A stretch of 50,767 nucleotides of DNA from Deltaproteobacteria bacterium UBA5329 (GCA_002408185.1 DHQV01000079.1:1-50767), one strand, 5' to 3'. Counted from the stretch's first letter, positions 1 through 8,882 are shown. Numbers and translations are program-made. The notes: generated by a model not told the origin, from the letters alone.

Positions 1-35
1 ATCCCGGCGTCAAGCGCCCATGCGCGTCAACTTAA
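1..35 (+). repeat. Left terminal inverted repeat of the IS
   Basis: This end matches the reverse complement of 1660-1694 at about 29 of 35 positions. The inner part, CATGCGCGTCAACTTAA, is identical in both ends, and so is the outer ATCCCGG. Differences cluster around positions 8 and 14-18. Confidence 0.85.
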
Positions 36-39
36 CACA

Positions 40-246
40 TTAGCTCTTTATTTCTTTTAACGTTCTGGGCTTTCGGAATTTCTTGCGTTTCAGTATCAAA
101 GTGTTCTTGTCCTCGACGATCCAGGTAAACTCCTCTCCTTTACGCATGTCCAGTGCTTCAGCCAAGGCAACCGGCAGATTGATGTAGTAGGAACGATTGG
201 TCGGTCGTTCCACCTTTTGGAGCTTCACCGCATATCCAGCGTCCAT
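40..246 (-). CDS. AbrB/SpoVT-type DNA-binding protein carried by the IS
   Basis: A 68-residue protein with the swapped-hairpin AbrB pattern: a short N-terminal strand, then YYINLPVALAEAL (the 'I-x-L-P' signature of MazE/AbrB proteins), then a glycine-containing turn and a strand ending in basic residues. Such proteins bind DNA as dimers and commonly act as antitoxins or autorepressors. The ATG at 246 follows a good ribosome site (AAAGGAG). It lies inside the IS, divergent from the transposase, and no toxin gene is next to it. I infer that it represses transposase transcription through the palindromes at 263-316; an orphan antitoxin is the alternative. The family call is fairly sure, the role is not. 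Confidence 0.75.
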   Translation of the reverse strand: MDAGYAVKLQKVERPTNRSYYINLPVALAEALDMRKGEEFTWIVEDKNTLILKRKKFRKPRTLKEIKS

Positions 247-262
247 AATGTCTCCTTTTAGT

Positions 263-316
263 TTGTAATATCAGTTACAAATAAGATATTATATAGCATA
301 TATACTATATAATATC
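263..316. promoter_or_regulatory. Two palindromes between the AbrB-like gene and the transposase
   Basis: A 6-bp inverted repeat TTGTAA (263-268) / TTACAA (275-280) lies beside a perfect 12-bp inverted repeat, GATATTATATAG (285-296) and its complement at 305-316, separated by 8 nt. The second is very AT-rich and would overlap any transposase promoter, because the transposase start codon is at 339. They are natural candidate operators for the adjacent AbrB-like protein. That binding is inference. Confidence 0.55.
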
Positions 317-338
317 CTCATTGCCAAGGAGATTCTCA

Positions 339-1668
339 ATGAAAAGACCGGAACTCCATCACCAGGCATTCGATCACAAACTGGCATTACTGAAGGCAGA
401 TGAAAGGATCGGCAGGGACGTGGGTTTTATCCGGCGCAGACCGAGGAAGATCGAGCCCCTGCAACTGCTTAAAGCGTTTTGCATGCTCCTGCCGGGGCCA
501 TGCCCGTCACTTCGGTCACTGGCGGCAGTCCTTGGCATCGTGAGATCCCAGAGCGTCTCGAGGCAGGCAGTGGCACGGCGCTTGAACGGGGCCTGGGTCG
601 ATTTTTTGAAGCAGATGCTGGCCCTTTTTTGTGCAGGCATATGAGCCGGGGCATGAGGACGCGCTCTTCTCGGGGTTTGGCCGTGTCCTGCTTCAGGACA
701 GTTCGGTACTGCCCCTTCCCGCCTTCATGGCCCGGTATTACAAGGGCAGCCGGAACGGGTATGACACGGCGTCTTCACAGGCAAAGGTCCAAGCGGTACC
801 CGACATAAAGAACAGGTCCTATGTGAAATTCGATATATCCTCCTTTACCCGCAATGACCAGAGTGCGGCCGGGGATATCCTTGAGATACTCACGGCCGGC
901 GATGTCGTCATTCGGGACCCCGGATACTTCGTAACGGGCGTTCTGTCCCGGATACACAGGGTCGGGGCGTTCTTCCTGTCACGCTATCATCACAGGAGTT
1001 CCGTATTCGACGCGAAGTGCGTCCCCCTCGATATCCTCGAGGTCCTCACACGGAACGGGCAGTTGGATACCTGGATACGCATCGGGGCCGTCGAGAAGCT
1101 TGCAGTGAGGATCGTGACCCTTCCCGTTCCTGCCCGTGTGGCCAACAAAAGACGACGGCTCATGCGCAAGGACACCCGGTATTGCCCCTCGGCACGGAAC
1201 CTCAAGCTCCTCGGATGGATGATCTTCATTACCAACATTCCCGAGGAAACATGGGATGCGCGGCAGATAGGGGAGATCTACGGGCTCCGCTGGAGGATCG
1301 AGGTCGTGTTCAAGGCCTGGAAAGGTGATTTCGGTATCACGTCCTACTCACACCTTGCATCGCGCCACCAGATCGAGTCTATCATCTATACCCGCCTTAT
1401 TTATGCCCTCCTCTTCCAGATAACCGTTTACAGTCCGCTCCTTTATCTCATGAAGAGCCGGTACAAGCGAAAGGTGTCCCTTATCAAGCTGGCTTCGTTC
1501 TTTACCCGGTACCACTGGCTTATATCACCTGTCCCGCAATCGATCGATAAAGACTTCCCTATTGAGATCCTCGGGTACTTTTGCGCGTATGATAAACGAA
1601 AGCGGCTCAACTATGAGGACCGTTTAGAAATGCTGGGCGAACAAAAGAATGATAACAAATTAAGTTGA
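339..1668 (+). pseudogene. IS4-family transposase, split by a +1 frameshift
   Basis: Translation starts at ATG 339 after AAGGAG, rather than at the TTG at 321. The first frame runs to a stop at 642-644. The second frame, readable from about 628, carries the catalytic core to 1668. Counted from the GTG at 631, the DDE residues are D23 (LLQDSSVL), D96 (VIRDPGYF) and E224 in YGLRWRIEVVFKAWK, which fits the IS4 YREK signature exactly. The frames meet at a run of six T (625-630). With five T the protein would read LALF-VQAYE without interruption, at a total length normal for the family. So the gene is broken by one extra T, or it depends on slippage at the T-run. All catalytic residues survive, so inactivation could be recent. 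Confidence 0.8.
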
Positions 1669-1694
1669 CGCGCATGAGTGATTGACACCGGGAT
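1660..1694 (-). repeat. Right terminal inverted repeat of the IS
   Basis: Mirror of 1-35. The transposase reading frame runs into it and its stop codon (1666-1668) lies inside the repeat, as is common for compact insertion sequences. Confidence 0.85.
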
Positions 1695-1723
1695 GACGGT
1701 GGTGGCAGTCGTTTATTATGCCA

Positions 1724-3184
1724 TCAACCCTTAGCCGTTTGCCGTTTCTTCACATCCGCCATCCTCGCCTTGTAATTGTAAAGGCCCAATTCCTTGAGTT
1801 TCGCTACTCCGACGAAGAATGTGTCCCTGTTTATCCCGAGATGCTCTACGACCTCCTTGGGTTCGAGGAGATGATCGGATTGCCCGTCGGGATCGAGTTT
1901 CGTCAGGTATAAATAAAGGCGGTATTCAGCCGCGGTGAGCCGCGCATCGATCAACTCGTCGAGTTTCAACGTTATGGGGCTTACATCGCTTTGAGGGCGT
2001 GACGCCTGCCTCACTTCGGCAGGGACATGGTCCATTGTTATCGTTCCCTTATCGCATAGAATGTAGGAACGCTCCAATACCGATTCCAGTTGCCGCACAT
2101 TCCCGGGCCAAGGGTAGTGCATAAGACATTGAACCACATCATCCGCGATATCCTTCTTGTCCTGATGCGCGTTATCGAGTTTTTTCCGAAAATGCTCGAT
2201 GAGGATCGGTATGTCCGTAACCCTGTCTCGCAACGGAGGGAGTGCAAACGAAATGACGTTCAGCCGGTAATAGAGATCTTCCCTGAATTTCCCGTCTTCG
2301 ATCTCCTTTTCGAGTTTTTTGTTGGTTGCGGAGATGATCCTGACATCGAGTTTTATCGTCTCGCTCCCTCCGATCCGGCGCACCTCTTTTTCCTGAAGCA
2401 CCCGCAATAATTTTGCCTGCGTGCTCTGCGTCAGGTCGCCTATCTCGTCAAGAAAAAGCGTGCTGCCGTTCGCCTGCTCGAAAAGCCCGATATGACGTGC
2501 GACGGCGCCGGTAAAAGCTCCTTTCTCGTAACCAAACAGTTCGCTCTCGAGGAGTGTCTCGGGTATCGCGGCACAATTTATCGCGAAGAACGGCTTGCTC
2601 TTTCGCGGGCTGTTGTAATGGATGCTCTTTGCAAAAAGCTCCTTGCCCGTCCCGCTTTCTCCATGAATGAGAACGGTGGAATTCGTCGGGGCAACTTTTT
2701 TGACGATCTTGTAGAGTTCTTCCATGGCCCCGTGAGCACCCACGATATTATCGATGTGGAACCGGTCACGCAGTTGGTCCTTCAGCATAATATTATCTTT
2801 GAGAAGCCGGACCTGATTCACGGCATTATTGACAACGAGAAGCAACTGGTCTTTTTCAAGGGGTTTTTCAAGATAATAGAAGGCGCCAAGCTTGGTCGCT
2901 TCGACCGCAGAGGGGATTGATCCAAACGCCGTAACTATTATTACGTGGCAGGGGCGGCCTAAAGACCGGGCCTCTCTCAAAACCTCTGTACCGTCGATAT
3001 CCGGCAGCTTGAGGTCGGTCACGACTATATCGAAATTTCCGTTCTTCAGGATATCGACCGCCTTGACCCCGCAGTCTGCAGTCTCCACGTAAAACCCCTC
3101 CTTGGAGAGGATCATTTTTACGATCTCACGCTGGTTCCTGTCATCCTCGACGACAAGTATCGTTCCCTTATTGTCATCCTTCAT
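1724..3184 (-). CDS. Sigma-54-dependent response regulator with an atypical C-terminal domain
   Basis: A 486-residue NtrC-class regulator. The receiver domain (about 1-120) has acidic pocket residues VVEDD and phospho-acceptor D57 in VVTDLKLPD. The AAA+ domain (about 150-390) has Walker A GESGTGKE, the sigma-54 contact loop GAFTGA and Walker B LFLDEIGDL. It should activate sigma-54 RNA polymerase when phosphorylated by the kinase encoded just upstream, whose 3' end it overlaps by 11 nt. The C-terminal segment (about 405-486) does not look like the usual Fis-type helix-turn-helix. LTAAEYRLYLYL, then KEVVEHLGINRDTFF and a 'KLKELGLY' end look like a winged helix. It is the last gene of the CarD operon; its targets are unknown. 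Confidence 0.92.
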   Translation of the reverse strand: MKDDNKGTILVVEDDRNQREIVKMILSKEGFYVETADCGVKAVDILKNGNFDIVVTDLKLPDIDGTEVLREARSLGRPCHVIIVTAFGSIPSAVEATKLGAFYYLEKPLEKDQLLLVVNNAVNQVRLLKDNIMLKDQLRDRFHIDNIVGAHGAMEELYKIVKKVAPTNSTVLIHGESGTGKELFAKSIHYNSPRKSKPFFAINCAAIPETLLESELFGYEKGAFTGAVARHIGLFEQANGSTLFLDEIGDLTQSTQAKLLRVLQEKEVRRIGGSETIKLDVRIISATNKKLEKEIEDGKFREDLYYRLNVISFALPPLRDRVTDIPILIEHFRKKLDNAHQDKKDIADDVVQCLMHYPWPGNVRQLESVLERSYILCDKGTITMDHVPAEVRQASRPQSDVSPITLKLDELIDARLTAAEYRLYLYLTKLDPDGQSDHLLEPKEVVEHLGINRDTFFVGVAKLKELGLYNYKARMADVKKRQTAKG

Positions 3185-4694
3185 GATGCGGCAGCCTTAT
3201 CATCATGGTAGTCCCTTTTCCAACCTGGCTCAACGCAGATATTGTCCCACCATGCTCTTCAACGAATCTTTTCGTTATGGCGAGGCCAAGCCCGATGCCG
3301 AGTTTTTTTGTAGAGTAATAGGGTTCGAAGATCCTGTCAAGTTCATCTTCAGCGATACCGTGACCTGTATCGGACACGGACATACAGGTCATGCCATCCT
3401 GGTCGGAGCATTCTATGCGTACCTGTCCCGAATCATTGATCGATTGTATTGCATTCACAATGAGATTGATAAGGCTCAACCGTATGTATTCCCGGTCACA
3501 AAAGATCTCCCCTGCTTCGTCACAGGATGTTTTCACCTCGATACCGCTTCGAACCTTGTCTTTTATGGTAACGAGCGCTTCGTTAATGAGGTCGCCGGGC
3601 GAGATATGTTCCCTGTGCAGTGCGATCGTCTTCCCAAGGAACAGAAAATTATGTATGAGCTCGTTTATCCGGTAGACCTCTTTTACCAGGTTGTCGAGAA
3701 GTTCTGCGAGCTCTTCCTTATCCGAGATCTTCTCTTCCGAAATGCGTTCCTTGAGATGCCCTATTGAGAGCGTCAGGAAATTCAAGGGATTGCGTATCTC
3801 GTGGGCGATACCGGAAGACAACTGGCCGATCAGGGATAATTGTTCGGATTTTTTAAGCTTTTCTTCGAGTTCCTTTTGCTCGCTGAGCTTGTCGACCATC
3901 TCGTTGAAGCTCGTGACCAGCGTCCCTATCTCGTCTTTCCTATCCGTCGGCCCTATCCTGACGAGTTCCCCCATCGCAATCTTCCGGCTGGCAGTAGCTA
4001 TCCTTTTAATCGGCTCCGTATATTTCTCCGCGATGACGAGGCACACGATGATGCCGATCGTGAACGCGAAGATCATACTAAGGATCCTCTTGATCTGATT
4101 ACGGTTCTGCAGGAGACGGTAATCATCGAGGGCCATATTTATGTGGATGTACCCGATGTTCTGGCCTTTAATGGAGACAGGCATGATGATGTTGTAAAGC
4201 CTTTGTGTGTCGCTTCTGTGTTCGTCGCCGAGACGGGCCGTGATCATAAGGTCTTTTTTCCGGCTTGCCGACTTTTTCTCCGTGATCTTCGTCGTAGTGC
4301 CAATCTTCATGGGGTCAGAACTCGCGATGACCTCGGATTTGTCGCTGACAATGGAGATCTCCTTGATGCCCTTCTTGTTCAGCATATCGACGTAGCTTTT
4401 CAGGCGTGCTGTCGAGTCACCCCGGTACGTCAGCTCCTCCACGCTTATCTGGATGGCCTTCGTGATATCGTCGATATTGTCTCCGACCTTGTCGAGAAGT
4501 GCTTCTTCGGCCCTTGTATAGATTATCGTCAGTGAACCGATCGATATAAGGAGAAGTACAAAAAGGATCAGCAAAAGCTGGGTGCGCAGGGACAGGCTGC
4601 GAAAGACCATTTTCATATATGCATAGAAAGCCACCGCCCTAGCCTTGAGACCGCCTATGCCACGATCCTCGGCTTGATTGGCCTTATCGCTCAT
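3174..4694 (-). CDS. Membrane sensor histidine kinase
   Basis: A 506-residue kinase paired with the downstream sigma-54 regulator. In order: a cytoplasmic N-terminus, a first membrane helix (about 40-60), a periplasmic sensor of about 140 residues with no recognisable ligand site (single-Cache-like by size and position), a second helix (about 205-225), HAMP (EPIKRIATASRKIAMGE), and a dimerisation helix with the phospho-acceptor His near residue 298 in HEIRNPLNF. The ATPase domain shows N (NLIVNAIQS), DTGHGI and GIGLGLAI boxes. Its ATG lies inside the end of gltX (11-nt overlap ATGAGCGATAA), which implies translational coupling to a housekeeping gene. The signal is unknown. Confidence 0.93.
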   Translation of the reverse strand: MSDKANQAEDRGIGGLKARAVAFYAYMKMVFRSLSLRTQLLLILFVLLLISIGSLTIIYTRAEEALLDKVGDNIDDITKAIQISVEELTYRGDSTARLKSYVDMLNKKGIKEISIVSDKSEVIASSDPMKIGTTTKITEKKSASRKKDLMITARLGDEHRSDTQRLYNIIMPVSIKGQNIGYIHINMALDDYRLLQNRNQIKRILSMIFAFTIGIIVCLVIAEKYTEPIKRIATASRKIAMGELVRIGPTDRKDEIGTLVTSFNEMVDKLSEQKELEEKLKKSEQLSLIGQLSSGIAHEIRNPLNFLTLSIGHLKERISEEKISDKEELAELLDNLVKEVYRINELIHNFLFLGKTIALHREHISPGDLINEALVTIKDKVRSGIEVKTSCDEAGEIFCDREYIRLSLINLIVNAIQSINDSGQVRIECSDQDGMTCMSVSDTGHGIAEDELDRIFEPYYSTKKLGIGLGLAITKRFVEEHGGTISALSQVGKGTTMMIRLPHHEG

Positions 4695-6048
4695 GATGAA
4701 GATCGAGATACGCCTCGATCCGACCGGTAATTATGTCTGCCGGGACGAGAGGAAACACGTCTTTAAGCGGCGGACCGTCCGACCGTCCCGTAATAAAAGC
4801 CCTCAATATCATGAAAAGATCCTTCTTCTTGATATTTCCCGGCATGCCTATTCTGTCCGTAAGCTCTTCGAAAGACACTTTTGCGTCTGCCGACAAAAGG
4901 CCCCTGATCCTGCGCGCTATCTCGCTTGTTCCGCTCGTCTTTGCGAGATAATTAAGTGCCCGTTCATCGAGCTCTGATTTTGTGAATATCCTCATGTAAT
5001 CCTTCAGATCATTGATGGTAGATATATTTTCCCTCACTGCAGATATCCGGGGAGCGTCATGAAGCCCGAACCGCGCTTCCTCAATAAGTCTTTCAAGCGG
5101 CATATGTTTTAAATATTCCCTGTTAAACCATAGGAGCTTTTCCATGTCGAAAATGTTATCCGATGCCGAGACAGAATCGAGGGAGAAGGTCCTTACAAGT
5201 TCGTCCCTGTCCATTATTTCGGCCGACACATTTCTCCCCATCGTGCTGAGGTAATTGACGAGGGCATCTCTGACTATGCCCATAGAACGGAAATCAACGA
5301 CGCGCGTGGCGCCATGCCTTTTGCTGAGCGGTTTACGGTCCGCCCCAATAAGCAGGGAATGGTGGGCATACCGGGGAGCCGGACTGCCGAATGCATGAAA
5401 AAGGGCTATCTGTTTCGGTGTGTTCGAGATGTGGTCACCGCCGCGTATAACGTCCGTGATGCCCATGAGCATGTCATCAACCACCACGGCGAGGTTGTAT
5501 GTCGGGGTCCCGTCATTTCTGAGGATAATGAGGTCATCCACGTGGCCGCGTGGAAACGAAAGTTCGCCGCGTATGCCGTCGTGAAATGTTATCGGCCTTA
5601 ACTGGGCGCGAAAACGGACGGTGAACGCCCGGCCCTCATTGCCGAACCTTCGGGTCTCATCGACGGAAAGGTCTCTGCACTTTCCATTGTAGCGTGGCGG
5701 TTCACCCTTCGTGAGCGACCGCTGCCGCGCGGCGGCAAGTTCCTCTTCGGTACAGAAACATTTGTAGGCGAGCCCCTTGTCCAGCAGCGCTTCCGCATGG
5801 GCCACGTATACATCGAGCCGCCCGGACTGGCGCAGCGGGCCCTCATCCCACTTTATGCCAAGCCATTTGAGGTCCTCCATTATCGATCGTTCATACAACG
5901 CATCGGAGCGCTCGATATCCGTGTCTTCCATGCGTAGGACCATTGCGCCGCCCATCTTACGGGCGAAAAGATGGTTGTAAAGGGCGGTTTTGGCGTTCCC
6001 GATATGAAGGTGCCCGGTCGGGCTCGGGGCAAATCTCACTTTGACCAT
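4684..6048 (-). CDS. gltX: Glutamyl-tRNA synthetase, copy 1
   Basis: A class I synthetase of 454 residues that charges tRNA with glutamate. The start is FAPSPTGHLHIGN (HIGH motif) and the KMSKS equivalent is KPLSKRHG. A zinc-type loop CFCTEEEL...KCRDLS lies between. The last third is the helical anticodon-binding region. This copy lies in an isoprenoid/regulatory operon, 32 nt after ispF, and its 3' end overlaps the histidine kinase start. A second, clearly different GluRS is encoded at 9782. Bacteria with two GluRS often split the work between tRNA-Glu and tRNA-Gln (the latter then amidated by GatCAB); which copy does what cannot be told here. The gene call is firm. Confidence 0.93.
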   Translation of the reverse strand: MVKVRFAPSPTGHLHIGNAKTALYNHLFARKMGGAMVLRMEDTDIERSDALYERSIMEDLKWLGIKWDEGPLRQSGRLDVYVAHAEALLDKGLAYKCFCTEEELAAARQRSLTKGEPPRYNGKCRDLSVDETRRFGNEGRAFTVRFRAQLRPITFHDGIRGELSFPRGHVDDLIILRNDGTPTYNLAVVVDDMLMGITDVIRGGDHISNTPKQIALFHAFGSPAPRYAHHSLLIGADRKPLSKRHGATRVVDFRSMGIVRDALVNYLSTMGRNVSAEIMDRDELVRTFSLDSVSASDNIFDMEKLLWFNREYLKHMPLERLIEEARFGLHDAPRISAVRENISTINDLKDYMRIFTKSELDERALNYLAKTSGTSEIARRIRGLLSADAKVSFEELTDRIGMPGNIKKKDLFMILRAFITGRSDGPPLKDVFPLVPADIITGRIEAYLDLHHER

Positions 6049-6080
6049 TATCGTACCGTATACCCTGAAGATCCTGTCAT

Positions 6081-6554
6081 TTACAGCTTCTCAATCAGGA
6101 CAACGGCATGGGCGGCAATACCTTCACCGTGTCCCGTAAGTCCAAGTCCTTCGGTTGTCTTGCCCTTGATCCCGATCATTTCGGGCTCGATGGAAAGGAT
6201 CCGGGCTATCTTCTCCTTCATTGCGGTGCGATAGGGCGCTACCTTAGGTTTTTGCGCAATGAGCACACTGTCCACATTGACGATGCGATAGCCCTTTTCC
6301 GCGGCTAATTCTGCAACTCTGGCGAGGATCACAGTGCTGTCAATGCCTTTTATGCCTACATCGGTATCCGGAAAATGCACCCCGATATCGTCCTCGGACA
6401 TTGCTCCGAGAATTGCGTCACTTATCGCATGGAGAAGGACGTCAGCGTCGGAATGGCCCAGAAGGCCTTTTTTATAAGGGATCTCGACACCTCCGAGGAT
6501 AAGCTTCCTTCCGTCTACAAGCCTATGAACGTCGAACCCCACCCCCACCCTCAT
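6081..6554 (-). CDS. ispF: 2-C-methyl-D-erythritol 2,4-cyclodiphosphate synthase
   Basis: IspF makes the cyclic diphosphate intermediate of the MEP isoprenoid pathway. The 157-residue length is typical of the trimeric enzyme. The metal ligands are visible in GVGFDVHRL (D8, H10) and GHSDADVLLHAI (H42 region). The C-terminal KGKTTEGLGLTGHGEGIAAHA matches the family. It overlaps ispD by 4 nt, so the two consecutive-pathway genes are translationally coupled. Confidence 0.97.
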   Translation of the reverse strand: MRVGVGFDVHRLVDGRKLILGGVEIPYKKGLLGHSDADVLLHAISDAILGAMSEDDIGVHFPDTDVGIKGIDSTVILARVAELAAEKGYRIVNVDSVLIAQKPKVAPYRTAMKEKIARILSIEPEMIGIKGKTTEGLGLTGHGEGIAAHAVVLIEKL

Positions 6555-7249
6555 AGGTTCCCCTTAAGCTGTGAAAGCAGGCCTCGTGCGATGGTAAGGT
6601 CTTCAGGGGTCGTTATCTTCATATTGTACGGGGAACCCTCGATCACCTTTACCTTCTTGCCAAGGTGCTCGACAAAGGTGGCATCGTCATAACCGTAATG
6701 TTTCCTGGCCATGCCTTCCCGGTACGCCTTCACGATAAGCGGGTACTTAAACGTTTGCGGTGTCTGCACGTGCCATAGAGATTCCCGCGCGAGGGTTTTT
6801 ACGACAAAACCTTCCTTCGATATGACCTTGACGGTATCCTGCATCGGCAGTGCCGGTATGACCGCATCGTACATCTCCATGAGGAATATCCCTTTCTCGA
6901 TGAATGTCGGGGTGATGAAAGGACGGGCCCCATCATGTATGACCACGATGTCGCAGGCATGTTCGATCGCCTCGAGCCCGTTGCGCACCGAATCCTGCCT
7001 GAGCTTTCCGCCGATGACGAGCTTCATTATCTTGTTGAATTTGTATGTTTCGAGGATCTCCTCCTGGATGAGGGGTAGGTCCTTCTGGTTGACCACAAGA
7101 TAAATACCGTCGATGGCCCTGCAATCCTCGAAGATCTGCAGGGTGTGGACGATAATTGGTTTGTTCTCGATAACCAGGAACTGCTTATTGGTGGCGGTGC
7201 CCATCCTCTTTCCTGCACCGCCAGCAAGAATGATAGCTATTGTTCTCAT
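6551..7249 (-). CDS. ispD: 2-C-methyl-D-erythritol 4-phosphate cytidylyltransferase
   Basis: IspD transfers CMP from CTP to MEP, two steps before IspF. The 232-residue protein has the nucleotide-binding start ILAGGAGKRMG, the conserved VVIHDGARPFI and a C-terminal KITTPEDLTIA. It is 7 nt downstream of the PIN/TRAM gene and overlaps ispF. The CarD - PIN/TRAM - IspD - IspF order recurs in deltaproteobacteria and some Firmicutes, which supports both the function and the lineage guess. Confidence 0.97.
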   Translation of the reverse strand: MRTIAIILAGGAGKRMGTATNKQFLVIENKPIIVHTLQIFEDCRAIDGIYLVVNQKDLPLIQEEILETYKFNKIMKLVIGGKLRQDSVRNGLEAIEHACDIVVIHDGARPFITPTFIEKGIFLMEMYDAVIPALPMQDTVKVISKEGFVVKTLARESLWHVQTPQTFKYPLIVKAYREGMARKHYGYDDATFVEHLGKKVKVIEGSPYNMKITTPEDLTIARGLLSQLKGNL

Positions 7250-7256
7250 TGCATTT

Positions 7257-8300
7257 TCACGCCTGTTCTTCTAATTGATAGTCATCCGGAAAGATATACT
7301 CTTTTTCTGCCTGTTCTTTGAGTTTCGAGAAGATCATCCTCCCCGACGTTGTCTGCAAAACACTGGTAACAACGACATCAACGGCCTTGCCAAGGTATTT
7401 GCGGGCGTCATCGACGACCACCATGGTTCCGTCGTCAAGATACCCAATCCCCTGCCCCTGTTCTTTCCCTTCCCGGACCACCTTGACGTTCATCTGTTCG
7501 CCGGGAAGCAAGGCGGGCTTGAGAGACATTGCCAACTGATTCATGTTGAGGACTTCAATGCCTTGTAATTCGGCTACCTTGTTGAGGTTATAGTCATTCG
7601 TTATGATCTTTCCGCCCAGGCGTTTTGCAAGGGCGATGAGCTTGGTATCCACGTCCTTTAATTTAGGGAAATCATAATCGACGATCTTGACAGTGAGAAA
7701 GGTCTGGTTCTGAAGCCTGTGCAGGACATCGAGCCCGCGGCGCCCCCGAGTTCTCTTGATGGGATCCTGATGGTCGGCCACATGCTGAATTTCGTAGAGA
7801 ACAAATTGTGGGATGACAAGTGTTCCCTGTATAAAACCCGTTTCACAGATATCGGCGATGCGTCCGTCTATGATCGTGCTCGTGTCGAGAAGCTTTACAT
7901 CTTTCTCTTCTTCGAGCCTGTCAAACAAGGGAACCTTTGAAAGATCAAGGGTCTTGCTTTTCTCTTTTCCCAGAACGAACCCGAGATAACCCATTATGAA
8001 ATAAAAAAGGATATAAATGGGCAGTGTGATGGGGACATCCTTGATAAGTGCGAGAAGGAGCCGGGAGATAAAGAGGTTTGCAACAAACAGGCTAACCACG
8101 ACACCAACGAGGCTGCCGAGGATGATCTTGAGCGGTACGTCTTTGAGCTTTATTTCGACCTTTAAGATGGCATATCCGAAGATAAGGCCGCACGTTGCCC
8201 CAACGAGGCCCCAGATACCGCTCGATAGAAGTTCTTTCAGTATGAAATAGCCGGAGAGCGTTGTAACCGTCAGGAGGATTATTTGAACAAATATATCCAA
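7257..8300 (-). CDS. Membrane-anchored PIN/TRAM-domain protein (YacL type)
   Basis: A 347-residue protein. The N-terminal 115 residues hold four hydrophobic helices. A PIN nuclease domain follows (about 135-255), with acidic residues in KLLDTSTIIDGR, VLYEIQ, DVDTKL and ITNDYN that form the usual metal site. The C-terminus is a TRAM beta-barrel, expected to bind RNA. The architecture matches B. subtilis YacL, whose substrate is not established. The only plausible start in frame is TTG at 8300, 4 nt after the CarD stop. Family placement is secure; activity is inferred from intact PIN acidic residues. Confidence 0.9.
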   Translation of the reverse strand: MDIFVQIILLTVTTLSGYFILKELLSSGIWGLVGATCGLIFGYAILKVEIKLKDVPLKIILGSLVGVVVSLFVANLFISRLLLALIKDVPITLPIYILFYFIMGYLGFVLGKEKSKTLDLSKVPLFDRLEEEKDVKLLDTSTIIDGRIADICETGFIQGTLVIPQFVLYEIQHVADHQDPIKRTRGRRGLDVLHRLQNQTFLTVKIVDYDFPKLKDVDTKLIALAKRLGGKIITNDYNLNKVAELQGIEVLNMNQLAMSLKPALLPGEQMNVKVVREGKEQGQGIGYLDDGTMVVVDDARKYLGKAVDVVVTSVLQTTSGRMIFSKLKEQAEKEYIFPDDYQLEEQA

Positions 8301-8304
8301 GCAA

Positions 8305-8832
8305 TCAGCCTTTGTGGTGATTCACGGTATTCCCTTTCTGACTGGTGTTGTTGGCGAGGAAAATCTCTTCTATCTCCTGTTCGATCATTGGTTCTTCTGT
8401 ACCCAGCGACATGGACAGCTCTTTGGTAATAAGGTTTCTTGCCATTTCAAACATCTTTTTCTCACCAAAAGAAAGCTCCTTCCAGTATCGCAGGTTATAG
8501 AGCTCTTTCAATACGGTCGCTACTTCGTAGATAGAACCGCTTTTGATCCTTTCCATGTATTCTTTATAGCGCCTGTTCCAGGGTGAATTGTCATGAACAA
8601 TGTTCTTGTCCTTCAGGATATCGTAAACCCTGTAAACCTCGGAGGCATCGATAACCGTCCTCAATCCCGCATTTTTCGCCCCGTCAATCGGGATCATGAT
8701 CGTCATATCCGTATCGAGAATACGGATAATGTAAAAAGACTGCTTGGTACCGGAAAATTCTTTTTCTTCGATAGACTCTATCCGGCCAACTCCGTGTCCA
8801 GGATATACTGCAACTTCTCCTACATCAAACAT
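8305..8832 (-). CDS. CarD/CdnL-family RNA polymerase-binding regulator
   Basis: First gene of the minus-strand operon, 175 residues. The N-terminal module VAVYPGHGVGRIESIEEKEF is the Tudor-like RNA-polymerase interaction domain of CarD/CdnL. The helical C-terminal part binds promoter DNA in the family. Such proteins stabilise open complexes, often at rRNA and housekeeping promoters. The ATG follows ATCGGAGG. The tail after about residue 160 is poorly conserved in kind. Confidence 0.93.
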   Translation of the reverse strand: MFDVGEVAVYPGHGVGRIESIEEKEFSGTKQSFYIIRILDTDMTIMIPIDGAKNAGLRTVIDASEVYRVYDILKDKNIVHDNSPWNRRYKEYMERIKSGSIYEVATVLKELYNLRYWKELSFGEKKMFEMARNLITKELSMSLGTEEPMIEQEIEEIFLANNTSQKGNTVNHHKG

Positions 8833-8876
8833 TACGCCTCCGATAAATTTTAATTCTTATTCGGTCAGGTTGCCAT

Positions 8877-8882
8877 ATTGTA
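8877..8882 (-). promoter_or_regulatory. Probable extended -10 element of the carD operon
   Basis: Read on the minus strand this is TACAAT preceded by TGC, an extended -10 (TGnTACAAT), 44 nt upstream of the carD start. I see no good -35 at 16-18 nt, which extended -10 promoters tolerate. Confidence 0.45.

Larger units (their letters stand above)
1..1694 (+). mobile_element. IS4-family insertion sequence with AbrB-like passenger gene
   Basis: A complete element bounded by two matching terminal inverted repeats (1-35 and 1660-1694). It holds a rightward transposase in two frames and a leftward AbrB-like gene, with a short AT-rich intergenic region carrying palindromes between them. The transposase has the IS4-type Y-(2)-R-(3)-E-(6)-K signature, so the family call is firm. 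The element may begin a few bases before the window, so a target-site duplication cannot be tested here. It ends 30 bp from the stop codon of the sigma-54 response regulator and so did not break that gene. Confidence 0.85.
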
